Source: Branchiostoma floridae (taxonomy: Eukaryota; Chordata; Leptocardii; Amphioxiformes; Branchiostomatidae). Taken from it: a stretch of DNA of 64,000 bases. The stretch is from the NCBI RefSeq assembly GCF_000003815.2, contig NC_049997.1, positions 8,581,158-8,645,157 of the forward strand. The letters are read 5' to 3'. Positions 35,108 through 46,080 of this stretch are shown piece after piece. The first letter of the stretch is position 1. Each line of letters begins with the position of its first letter. The notes below the pieces were generated by a model, which saw only the letters and a list, made by a program, of their open reading frames with translations, was not told the origin of the DNA and made no database searches. A program made the position numbers and the translations under genes.

Positions 35108-36230
35108 TGCATAATTATGCATTGTTCACTTAAATACAATATACATGTACTATGTACATTGTACATGAAGATATTCTGAAAAGGATATTTGTGTGCTTAG
35201 AATACCTGAGTTTCAGAGAGCCTTTAAGTGCTAAAGTGGAAATGAAGGATTGATTCAGTTTAGCTATTCTTCCACTTCCATCATAGCAGAGAAGACAGAT
35301 GCTATGTACAGTATTTACAGGTTCATTATATGGAACTATACAGCTCTCTTTAACAAGCACACTGAACGTCCCATCATAAGGACTGTGACCCTTTCATGTC
35401 AGGTGAGAGTTACAGCCACAACTCAAACTTAAGGCTTCTAGTTCCATGCGGAGGCAGGGCTACTTAAACCACTGGACTACATATGTGACCTACTACATAA
35501 TTAAGCAATGTCTTGACGTTTAATTTTTTTTTTTAAGAAGCAACTCACTAAGTTTCATTTTGTCTTAGTTTGTTTCACATTTTATTATAGGGACAGCTTA
35601 CGAATCTACTCCCAAGTTTTATTGGGAATTAAAGAAAGATATATGGAGCTAAATTGAGCAGCATTTCTTTTTTTTCTGGATGGTTCTTTTTTTTTAATTT
35701 AAAAGCAGCGCATCCCAGTACACTAGTGTCAGAATATCTTTCATGACATGATCAACCAAAACACTTATCTGATTTCATATAAATCTTAGTCTCAAGTAGC
35801 TCTCTAGCCTTGTTTGGTTTGACGGTTAGTAAACAAAGAAAAGGAATAGATACACTTACATTACTGAGCTCCCTACACCTCTCAAAAACGTCTTGACCTA
35901 CAGAAAATAAATTTTCCCACCGGGCATCAAAATGAAGGGTTCTACACGGCTATTTTCCCACTTGTAGTGGCTTAAGGTAACTCTTGTTACAACGGATATA
36001 ACTGTTAGTTTTGCAAAGCCGGATATTTAAAGGGACAATCTGCGCACGGTTTTAAAAGCGTACAAAGGACCAAATGGTTCGCAAAATGTACTCATACATG
36101 AACTTCCCCAAAGTAGTGCGTACATCTGCTTAGAGATGGGGTATCATCTGGTCACTGACCGGTCCCTGCCGGTTGAGAGGCATCGGCAGCTGTGACCTGG
36201 TGTAACATCACCGAGCGCTGGCCGGGGTTA
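35108..36230. other. TTLL12 3' UTR and intergenic sequence
   Basis: Non-coding, AT-rich. An ATTAAA near 35632 could be a poly(A) signal, but this is not firm. No other gene seen. Confidence 0.4.
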
Positions 36231-36324
36231 GAATACCACCAGGCGCATGCGCCGTACGGCTATAGATGCGCCTCCACCCATTCCTTAGCGTGGTCACCAA
36301 GAGTTGGGAAACCCACAACATCTG
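36230..36324 (+). promoter_or_regulatory. Candidate promoter and non-coding first exon of the plus-strand MS4A-like gene
   Basis: A perfect NRF1 palindrome GGCGCATGCGCC at 36242-36253 lies in a GC-rich patch, and a consensus donor (CATCTG then gtaagt) follows at 36325. No ATG-led frame is needed: the coding start at 38952 follows an acceptor at 38949-38950. Inferred only. Confidence 0.35.
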
Positions 36325-36998
36325 GTAAGTTATGCGTGTTGTTAACTTCGTAATGTTGAAATGGGTGTTAGATATCCATGATAACGACTTTTCATGGCAT
36401 CTACTAGCTGTGGTATCGTCTGCAAGTCGACTAATTGAACAATATGCGCACTCCTGATGTTCAATGTACAGCATTCCAGGCTACACTCTAGCCGCATAAC
36501 ACCATCTGCGTTTGTTTTTGATGTTCCCTGCGTTTGGAATTTTGCACGTTAACGGAAAATCAGTAAATCTTTCTTAAGTTTACCTATATACTTTGAGTAG
36601 TTTTAGTTGTTGGCTATTGTACAACGATTGTTCCACACCGACTTTCCCTGACAGAGAAATTGACGTGTTGGAGTCGTTAATATGTTAGAAAATTATCGGT
36701 AATGTGGCGTTATACATGCTATTTTCCAGAATTGTAGAATTACGTTTGGCACGTATACATTTGTAAAGACATTATCTCCGGAAAAAGATATACATAGCGT
36801 TCTGTACACGCCCCCTTCACCGCTTGTGTCTCACCACTTGCTATTTTTTCACTGAGCAGATTGTTTTTCTAATGGTTGATTTGGGTCAGGATGCGTTATA
36901 TGACCCTGTGTACCACTGATCCAAACATTCCTATAATAGTCCCCGTGACAGTGATCCTTTGGTTCATGCCTCATATATCTGCCATGCGTCTGAGTTAA

Positions 36999-37258
36999 GG
37001 TACACTCATCGCACTTGTGTCAAGCTTACGTCACTGCGGGGTTCGTTCACTGCGCCACTGCTTTGTTATTTTCTCCGATTTTTTTTTATAATTCAGATAT
37101 TGCGTAAAACGTAAAAGTATGACTAAGAAGACGACAAAATACAAAAAGAAGGAAAAGAAGGAAAATTCATTCTATATCTATAAAATTCGTTGAGTATCTT
37201 TCGAACCAACCCCGCAGTGACGCAAGCTTGACACAAGTGCAGTGGGAGCGCACCTTAA
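36999..37258. repeat. MITE with 45-bp terminal inverted repeats, copy A
   Basis: Left end AAGGTACACTCATCGCACTT, right end ending GGGAGCGCACCTT; inner arms GTGTCAAGCTTACGTCACTG and CAGTGACGCAAGCTTGACAC pair. TTAA is present at both edges, as in piggyBac-type insertion. Confidence 0.65.
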
Positions 37259-37599
37259 CAGAGTATCGATATCCGCAAATAACTAAAAATGATTTTAAAC
37301 CATTTCGGCTCATATGAACTCAACAAACAGATGTGTCTTTATTCAACTGGTTTCGACAGAGATGACAGAATTATAGTACTATTAGTAGAAGGTATGTACA
37401 ATATTTATAGAATTATTGTACAGGGAAAATTTCCCTAGCTCTTTTTGTGACGGAACAATGGACAATGGCGTTCTGCCCTAATTATAATAGAACTGCAAGC
37501 AGTGCGCATGTCGGAATTCTAACTCACGACTTTTTTAGTCATGAAGTAGGGTCATATGTCACTAAATACTAGACTACGAATGTTACGCAAAGACTCAAT

Positions 37600-37858
37600 A
37601 CATGTTTCAACACGTAAAAGAGTTTCGTTTAGTTGCACTTTCGCTGCACTTGCGTCACTGATGGGCTCGAAAGATACTCAACGAATTTCAGACATTAAGG
37701 ACGAATTTTCTTACTTTTTTTGTCGTCTTCTAAGTTATACTTTTACGTATTACGTAATATCTAAATTATAAAAGTCGTAGAAAATGACGAAACAGTGACG
37801 CAGTGAACGAACCCCAAAGTGACGCAAGCTTGACGCAAGTGTGGTGAGATTGCACCTT
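37600..37858. repeat. Related MITE in the opposite orientation, copy B
   Basis: Shares CGAAAGATACTCAACGAATT with the reverse complement of copy A and ends GTGACGCAAGCTTGACGCAA. The 5' terminus is diverged. With copy A it forms a large inverted pair about 350 bp apart. Confidence 0.55.
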
Positions 37859-38111
37859 TATATTGTCCGTTTCCTGATGTTTCTGGTACGACGGTGGTCT
37901 TCAAGCCTTCTCGGTATCGGGAAGAAAAGGGATCACATTGTAAAAATATTTTCTAAAACGTTTTATCTCTACGCTATTATGTATAACCTCGAGGATGCTC
38001 CCTAACAGAAATATAAACAAAGTAACTCAATACGGTAATACTAGAAGCATCTGTCTGGCGATAAGAGAATGTACGCCACAACTGACACGCAAAATGACCT
38101 GACCCGTTTGT

Positions 38112-38365
38112 GACAGTTACGGCCGCCTGGCGCGTTGGTACACCCGATCTCTCGATCTCGGAAGTTAAGCAACGCGCGGTCCGGACAGTACTTGGATGTA
38201 CATTGTAGCCTCACGAAGCTTTCCACGAAATTGTCTTCCGGGAGGACGTAAAACGGGGGTCCCGTGCTCGAGGAGGTGCCTCGACCACGTTAAACAGCCT
38301 CATTACCCACACATTGGGTACCTACTGGCTGCAAAATACACCCGATATTATTATTATAGTAACCG
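38112..38365 (+). mobile_element. 5S rRNA-derived SINE or 5S pseudogene
   Basis: GTTACGGCCGCCTGG, CCCGATCTCTCGATCTCGGA, AGTTAAGCAACGCGC and GACAGTACTTGGATG follow the order of 5S rRNA including its internal promoter, with several differences. The sequence then runs into an unrelated body (GAGGAGGTGCCTCGACCACG) and an ATT-repeat tail. That structure fits a 5S-headed (SINE3-type) element better than a working 5S gene. Confidence 0.65.
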
Positions 38366-38804
38366 AGCCCAACGTGAACAACAAACATGCAAGCCACAGT
38401 CAGTGGGTGACGGATTCTTTGGGGTGTTTAGGAGAATTCTTTGGGATATCAGGTTGGGACTTAGCTTAGATACTTTTCCATTCTGACAGTGAACAAAGAA
38501 TCATCATCATAGTTGGAAGATAAGAATTAGAAATAAAAGCTTGTGAACACATTCATTGCGTTCTTTGTCCCAGTTTTGCATAAGCCACAAAAAGTTCAAA
38601 CGTATGTTAGATTTAATGTAAAGCATGTTCCGTCTGCCATCATAGAGTTAGCCATATTGCGAAGTGCTCTCACCAAAATTTGGCTTACAATCCGGATACC
38701 ATGTATGTGTGGCAGATATCGCTCTTTGTCTCTAGTATTACGACTTAAAGAATGCAATCCATATCTTTGTTATTTACATCTGACACATTTCCATATATGC
38801 CAAT

Positions 38805-38878
38805 AGCAGTTACTCAAGGAACTGGGATCATCCAAAATCATAGCATGCTGCTTGAGTAACTGCGATTTGGCATTATAA
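38805..38878. repeat. Short hairpin MITE, copy 1
   Basis: GCAGTTACTCAAGGAACTGG on the left and TGCTTGAGTAACTGC on the right form an inverted repeat. The same family recurs at 40455-40542. Confidence 0.6.
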
Positions 38879-38951
38879 ACAAACAATCAAAGGGCGGTCG
38901 ATACATTGTTCTCAATCATGACACCTTCCCCGTTTGTCTCCAGACGTTAGG

Positions 38952-41900
38952 ATGTGCAGAACCACAGGTTACAGCGTGAAGGGGGCGTACTTCTTGGGAG
39001 TCGCCCTGCTGTTTCTGGGAATCTTTAGCATCCTGCTGGGTGTGATCGGGCTGGGCGCGTGTCATGGCTACTGTGTACCTCTGGTGGCGCACGTGGGCGC
39101 GCCTATATGGAGCGGAATTGTGGTAAGTATACAATATAGAGAAGAACTATTATTGCACAACGATTGTACACGGTACAATGTATGGCAGCAACTATTACAC
39201 AAAGTCCAATTATTACACAATGGCAAAGTCTGGGCCAACTATTATACAAAGTAAAATCTTCAGTATCCTGCTGGGAGTAATCGGGCTGGGCGCTTGTCAT
39301 GGCTACTGTGTACCTCTGGTGGCGCACGTGGGAGCACCTATATGGAGCGGGATCGTGGTAAGTATACATTATAGAGAAGAACTTTTATTGCACGACGATT
39401 GTACACGGTACAATGTATGGCAGCAACTATTACACAAAGTCCAATTATTACACAAAGGCCAACTATTATACAAAGTAAAATCTTCAGTATCCTGCTGGGA
39501 GTAATCGGGCTGGGCGCGTGTCATGGCTACTGTGTTCCGCTGGTGGCGCACGTGGGCGCGCCTATATGGAGCGGGATCGTGGTACGTACAAGCATTTTCG
39601 GTCGACATTTGATACATAGTATATGCGATGTAGACGTACGACATTGTACAAATATATTACATCATCACACACTACTATGGCCTCGTCCTCCAGAAGTTCG
39701 TATGCCTAAAAAAATAATACCTCGAGCTCGTCTACGTTATTGACATATGTTGGCTCCTAAATGCCTGGTTTTGCGAGGCTTGCATTATTCCATTCGATTA
39801 ACACACTTCTCGTCATGTTAAGAGCAACTGTCTTTTTAAGAAGTGGTGGCGTTTTTCATTTGTATGTCAAGCTCGATGTTTTGCTTCCGTGCAACGATAC
39901 TGTAATAACAAGGCTAGTATGTGGATCATTCGGTCCGCTGTCTGCGGTTACTACTGACGGTTCAGCTGGTGTCAGGGGGTCAGCTGTTAAAGGAAGCTTT
40001 GTTTGTGGTCAATAAAAATATATACTTATTGTCATCGTTTGTATCATTTACAAATTATCAATCAGACAACTTCAAGAGTATCACTGCCTAACCTTTTAAC
40101 TCAATAGAACCACTGGTACGTTTCACGTGTACTACATTATCTCATATCTAGGTTACTAGTCTAACTAAATATCTCCATAGTCGACACGCCAGCAGCAAAC
40201 CTCTTTAGTTGATGTATATACCTTTTTTTTGCCTAACGGCATGTAGATATGCACTGACATTGATGCAACGTTTTGTGTTCCAGGTCTTGTTAGCTGGTAT
40301 ATTCGCCATCAGAAGTGCTTACAACCCAGGCGATGGTTGTCTGGTACGTACGACAGCGACATCTAGCGAAATATGTAGATACTCCAAACGTGATTTGTTT
40401 ATACATTGTTTACGTTCTACTTGTTGGTGTCGGTAAAGATGTGTAAATTGATAAATAGCAGTTACTCAAGCAACTGGATATGGTTTTGGAAAATCGTTTC
40501 GAAAATCATATTCAGTTGCTCGAGTACCTGCTATTTGCCATATCTGTAATGTTACCTGCACGTCTAACCTTCATCAACGTACATACTTTTTTATTAGCTT
40601 GTTGTATTCTTCTTGTTTGCTGTATTGTTTGCAGATGTATTTTCTTTTTTTATAGACCCATTCCACACATTACAGAAAATGTGGGTTCCTTCGTCTCTGA
40701 AAGTCCCAGAAAATGAAGTCAAACCCAATAAAAGCTCCGTACTATACTGTTTATCAATGATTGTCTTTTTATTGTCACTTGCAATTAGCCCGTGAGAAAG
40801 AATTTGCAATAAATTTTGCTTTGTATCGTTTTTTCTAAGGTTACGGCGTTCCTCGTCTTCGTGTTGTTCGCCTTCCTGGCGACGGTGACTACAGTCCTGG
40901 TGGCGCTGGTAGAGCTCGGCCAGGAGCACGACATCTACTACGAGGAAGCCTTCGAGACCCACACCAAGCTCATCCCGATCACAGGACCGGCCGTGGGCGG
41001 GGAGGCTGCGGCTGCTGAGGCGACCACCGGCGCCCCCACCACCACCGGCTTCCCCTTCACTCCCATACAGCTGGACGAGGAGGTCGCTGTCACCGTACAG
41101 GACGTGAGCCGAATAGTTTATTAAAGGTTGCCCTTACATCTGGTACTAATGCTTTGGGGTTGCGCCCATCTCCATTTCTGTAGCCCGTGGGCCACACAGT
41201 GTAAGTCACTATAGCCTTAGCAGGGGGCTAGTCGGCTGGTAGTGACGTGTGTTTAACTCCCATACTCTCCCTCAGAAAAAAACAGTGTTTACCGTTTTTA
41301 AAGTTTTTGGTATGACATGGCCGGGGATCGAATTCACGACCTACCGAATGCAAGGCGAGCACTCTACCCACTCGATCATTGCACCGGTAAATACCAAGTG
41401 ATAAAATACATTTCGTGTTTTGATAATAGCATAGTATGGTACAATGTATGGCAACACCTATTACACAAAGTACAAAATAGGTGTATAGAATAAGACTTAA
41501 CATACTTATTAACATAGGCTAAAAGGGCTAAAACAAGATATAATGTTACAATCGAGTTGGGCTAATACATAAGATGTTCCACAGTTTGTATACAAATCTA
41601 CAATACACAAAACCATGGCATCGGTTAGTTTGTTCATTTATACTTTCAATTGTTTTTCAACTGTTGCAGTTGTTTGCTGATGGGGAGGCTGCACCAGCTG
41701 CCACCACTACTGAGCTGCCCTTCACTCCTATTGACTTTGAAGAAGAGGTCAGTATTCTTAACTATACCTAGTACCTGTACCTGTCTTTGATAACCATTAT
41801 AACCACCTTTCAATGTCCATACTACAGTAACTCTGAATGTAAAAACAAATACAAATACTACTAAGAATGAATTTACAAAAAATCAGGAGTTTCAACTGAA

Positions 41901-43733
41901 ACTTTGACAAGGCGAAAAAATATCTTAATTGTTCTTTCCTTGTTCAAGATTGCCGTGACGGCGCCGCTGACGTTCGATGACGGTGGCAGACGTCGGCGTG
42001 AGGAGGACGCAGACTCTGCACCCGACACCTCCACAGACAGCTACAGGAGGGTAGTGTACAAGGACTGGCCGTACTATGTAAGTCCATTACCGAGCAAAGA
42101 GTGGGAAAATTTTTGACTAGTACTATACTAGTCTGGAAACAAGTGTAAAGGATCGTGCAATTTTGAAAGTCCTGACGGAGAGGAGCAAGGGGCCAGTCCC
42201 TGACCTAAGCATTTGGCAGTTAGTATAGGCTATGCTAGTCTCTGACGACAAGGCACGTGACGTTCATAACTGTGACGTGCGCAACTGGTCAAAAGTTGTT
42301 GGAAGTCGATATCGGCCACTATCCGCCAATTATCCTGAAGAAGAAAATGTGAAAAACCTTAAAATCCTTATCTATACACCTTTCTCACGCGGAGGCCATG
42401 ATAGATCGAAGAAGAGGTCAATGAGGCAAACAGACAAAACTTATTTCTAAAATCAGGTCCCATTTAGTTTTCCCCCAAACCACACAAATTTTCATGATAT
42501 AAGATGGAATAATAAATATTACAAGAAGTGTTATGCACCGAAAAATGTAGCAATTTAGAGTAGTGTAGACTGACCCCATAGTCCCCTAAGAGATGCAAAA
42601 TAAAAACATAATAATGCAAATTTTTAACGAATTTGCAGCCATTCACTTATTGGTCGATTTCCTAATTGGCAGGCTACCATTGGTCGAACTGCTAATTATG
42701 ATGGACAGCCTTTTGTTTACCACATTGAACTCGTTTTAGATCTATCATGGCCGCCGCGTGAGAAAGGTGTATTGTGCAATATAACAAACAACACAGATTG
42801 TTATCTTAAGATGTTGCTCATAAATTTTGATTGTTTATGTGCTGTTTTTATTGAACAGGACAACTACGTTGCGATAATCGTGCTGGTGCTTCTCAGCGCC
42901 ATTGTTGAGGTCATCCTCACCGCCATCCTCTCCTGCATCTCATGTGCCGCCGTCTGCTCCGGTTACCATGGACACGAGGTACGTCACAGATCATTTGCAT
43001 ATTCTGAAAAACACCGAAACATGATTTCACGATCTAAAGTTCGTCTTCCAATACGATGCAGTTTTTCCCTATTGTTTTGTACCTTGCGTAAATACTCATA
43101 TGTATCGGTGTGGATGGTTTTCTAAAATTATCAGTCGTTAATCCTTTAAAATGATGAGTATTGAGTTGATTGTAATTTTTTACTTTAAAAGATATTGGGA
43201 AAATATTACAGTTTGATTCTCCTTGTATTTTCCTTTCATTGTTTTATGGTGCATAGTAAAGTACCTAGCCTGTGTTGTCGTATCTGGTGTTTGCTCACAC
43301 TGGCGTTCGTTTCTAGCATATATAAGTAATGCTATATTTATTTTTACCAACCCAGGCACCGGCCATTGTTGTTTATGATGGGGTTAGCGCCAGGAAATTA
43401 GGAGGAGGTCAAAGGGCAGTACAGCAGCCAGACGGTACCATTGGGATCGAAGGTGGGTACGGATGAACAATCCGTTTGCCCATTATTTTTTTGATTTATA
43501 TATCAACAATTGTGTTTCATATGAATAGTATTTCAAAATGTTATTAAGTATTCGTATCGTTGACTTGAGCATTCAGTATTATTGGGTGCATTTTAAAAGT
43601 TTTCTTCGTCTTTTTCTATTTGACGTGAATTCAAGTATAATCTACGATCTACGTGACTTTTGCCAGACTACTCTCGTTGACTACCCTACTCATATTTCAT
43701 CTTATTTTAGATGTCAAGAAGGAAGAAGTATAG
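38952..43733 (+). CDS. MS4A/CD20-like four-transmembrane protein, plus-strand copy
   Basis: Eight in-phase exons: 38952-39122, 40284-40343, 40840-41103, 41670-41747, 41949-42077, 42859-42978, 43356-43452 and 43711-43733, ending TAG; 313 residues. TM1 GAYFLGVALLFLGIFSILLG, TM2 from GAPIWSGIVVLLAGIFAI, TM3 TAFLVFVLFAFLATVTTVLV, TM4 VAIIVLVLLSAIVEVILTAI. A large loop rich in Thr, Ala and acid lies between TM3 and TM4 and contains an RRRR stretch. The tail has APAIVVYDGVSARK and GQRAVQQPDGTIG, ending DVKKEEV. PxWxGI before TM2 and an intron right after the CL at the end of TM2 recall MS4A genes; family assignment is by motif and topology only. Start: first ATG after an acceptor. Function unknown; MS4A proteins associate with receptors or channels. 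Confidence 0.8.
39256..39358 (+). pseudogene. Tandem copy 2 of the 3' end of exon 1
   Basis: ATCTTCAG then TATCCTGCTGGGAGTAATCG to ATCGTG and gtaagt repeats the last 100 nt of exon 1 (39021-39122) and its donor, 235 bp downstream. The protein copy GVIGLGACHGYCVPLVAHVG is unchanged. The upstream AG gives phase 2, so it cannot simply replace part of exon 1. Confidence 0.65.
39480..39582 (+). pseudogene. Tandem copy 3 of the 3' end of exon 1
   Basis: A third copy 224 bp after copy 2, again open and ending ATCGTG then gtacgt. The intron sequence between copies is also repeated (GATTGTACACGGTACAATGT), so the whole exon-end plus intron unit was duplicated in tandem. Confidence 0.65.
40455..40542. 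repeat. Short hairpin MITE, copy 2
   Basis: AGCAGTTACTCAAGCAACTG on the left and CAGTTGCTCGAGTACCTGCT on the right; related to 38805-38878. In intron 2 of the plus-strand MS4A-like gene. Confidence 0.6.
41130..41395 (-). mobile_element. tRNA-derived SINE
   Basis: On the minus strand the head reads GATCGAGTGGGTAGAGTGCT and, after CGCCTTGCATTCGG, GTGAATTCGATCCCCGG, a tRNA-like A and B box pair. A body follows toward 41130. In intron 3 of the plus-strand MS4A-like gene. Confidence 0.65.
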
Positions 43734-45060
43734 ATACGGTTGATGTCGGCTCGAAGTGATCCATAATGACAGTGGATAAGGTACCTTCGACAAGACCACT
43801 TACAAATGAGTATTCTCAGACAGTACTTCTACTGCCATACTGTACTCCCACAACGTACCTCTTACCTCTAACTCCAGTTTTTGGCGACGCCACAGGGGCA
43901 AGTCTAACAGTATAGTATGCGTCCAGTTGTTATCCTTGTGTATTACATTCGAAGGTGCCTGACTTGGTAACCTTCAATACTATATGGTGCTACTCTTGTG
44001 TGTGAATTTAATTTCCTTTTATTGTACGAATTGGTTTGATATATGATAGCAACGTTGCCAAATATATACAGAAACAACCACCTGAAAAGAAAGCACGTAG
44101 AAGCAAGTCATGTATTGGCGACAGTTTGTAAATATAAACGCTGCGCAATTAGCATTTTGTAGACCGCTTGAGACGTTTCTGACGTTTATGTATAACATAT
44201 CCGTATCTCTCTACATGTCGATACACATAGTCATAGAATGAGGAGTGAATGGATACCTGTACTAGTAATACACGTATTTGTAGAGCTGAATACTTTGACG
44301 GTCGGACGTTTTCGTTAACCTTATTCAAAGGCAGAGAATCGGACCTATACATGGCTAGCTGGATACCAGAGTACGATTCCGTTTGGTTGTAGTTCTTTGA
44401 ATATGTTGCATGTGGCATTTTCCAGATTTTTGATAGCAAGAGGGACACAATACGTTTCACGCGGTAGTCAAATTCTATGCAGACTATGTTGTAATATGTA
44501 AGTGCACGTTATAGTATGAATATATTGAAAACAGATTCGCCTGCTTATACTTAGGATAGATTTACTATATATGCTCACATTTGTGCTGTTTATATGTGAG
44601 ATTTAAGCATATGAGATTTAAGATGCACTTTTAAGGTGTTTTAATGCATGTTTTAAGACAATGCAGTAGATAAGGCCATATTGATCATCTTCTAGAAATC
44701 CCGAAACTGAAGCGAGTGATAAAAAAGAAGAGTAAGATAGAATGCTCGATTTTTTAAAACTACAAATATGAATGAACACATGAGCATGGTATAATGAACA
44801 CATCCTTTTCCGTTGTAATTACAGATAACACTGTAAATAAAACATCTACACTTATCCTACCAAGTGGTACGTTGCGTTTTTTTCATAAATTTTATGATGA
44901 TAACGAGTATTGTCAACCCACAACCCACCCACCCCACACACACGCATGTGAAATTAAGTAAAGCACACACAAAACAGCTACAGTGACAACATTGCCATGT
45001 AAATGTATACAGGGCAGCAATGTGTGAATAGGAATTAGCACCATAGACAGCACCATCAGT
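43734..45060. other. 3' UTR and intergenic sequence
   Basis: AT-rich, non-coding, between the stop of the plus-strand MS4A-like gene and the minisatellite. No supported exon. Confidence 0.45.
44836..44841 (+). promoter_or_regulatory. Candidate poly(A) signal of the plus-strand MS4A-like gene
   Basis: AATAAA about 1.1 kb after the stop at 43733, with no coding sequence between them. The first canonical signal I see downstream. Confidence 0.35.
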
Positions 45061-46080
45061 TTTACTATGAATCAGAACCAGATACAAAAAATTTGAGTGT
45101 GGATGCAAATCAACACCAGTGACTTATGTGTTGTGAATCAGCACCAGGGACAGAATTGTGAGTGTGAATCAGAACCAAGGACAGTAAGTGAGTGTTAATC
45201 AGCACCAGGGACGGAACTGTGAGTGTGAATCAGCATCAGTTATGTGTGAATCAGCACCAGCAATGTGGGTGTGAATCAGCACCAAGGACAGTTATGTGAG
45301 TGTTAATTAGCACCAAGGACGGTTAACTTATGTGTGAATCAGCACCAGGGACAGAATTGTGAGTGTGAATCAGCACCAAGGACAGTTATGTGGGTGTGAA
45401 TCAGCACCAAGGAGTTATGTGTGAATAAGCACCAGGGACGGCAAAGTGAGTGTGAATCAGCACCAGGGACGGCAAAGTGAGTGTGAATCAGCACCAAGGA
45501 CAGTTATGTGTGAATCAGCACCAGGGATAGTTATGTGAGTGTTACTAGGACCAAGGACAGTTATGTGGTTGTGAATCAGCACCAAGGAGTTATGTGAGTG
45601 TGAATCAGCACCAAGGAGTTATGTGAGTGTGAATCAGCACTAAGGACAGAAATGTGTGAATCAGCACCAGGGACGAAACTGTGAGTGTGAATCAGCACCA
45701 ATGACGGTTATGTGGGTGTGAATCAGCACCAAGGACAGTTATGTGAGTTTGAATCAGCACCAGGGACAGATATGTGGGTGTGAACCAGGGACGGCAAAGT
45801 GAGTGTGAATCAGCACCAAGGACAGTTATGTGTGAATCAGCATCAGGGACGAAATTGTGAGTGTGAATCAGCACCAAGGACAGTTATGTGAGTGTGAATC
45901 AGCATCAGGGACAGCAATGTGGGTGTGAATCAGCACCAAGGAGTTATGTGAGTGTGAATCAGCACCAAGGAGTTATGTGTGAAATAGCACCAGGGACGGC
46001 AAAGTGATTGTGAATCAGCACCAGGGACTGCAATGTGGGTATGAATCAGTACAAGGGACAGCAATGTGAGTTTGAATGAA
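45060..46080. repeat. One-kilobase minisatellite between the convergent genes
   Basis: About 30-35 irregular copies of a unit near 28-33 bp with core GTGTGAATCAGCACCAAGG followed by variants of ACAGTTATGTGA or ACGGCAAAGTGA. Units vary by base and length, so it is old or frequently reshuffled. Confidence 0.9.

Noticed and set aside
38112-38210. A functional 5S rRNA gene
   Set aside because: Several mismatches, no proper 3' half or T-run stop at the right distance, and the sequence runs on into a SINE-like body.
45060-46080. A possible CRISPR array in the 1-kb repeat
   Set aside because: Units are contiguous and irregular with no unique spacers, and the DNA is animal; it is a minisatellite.
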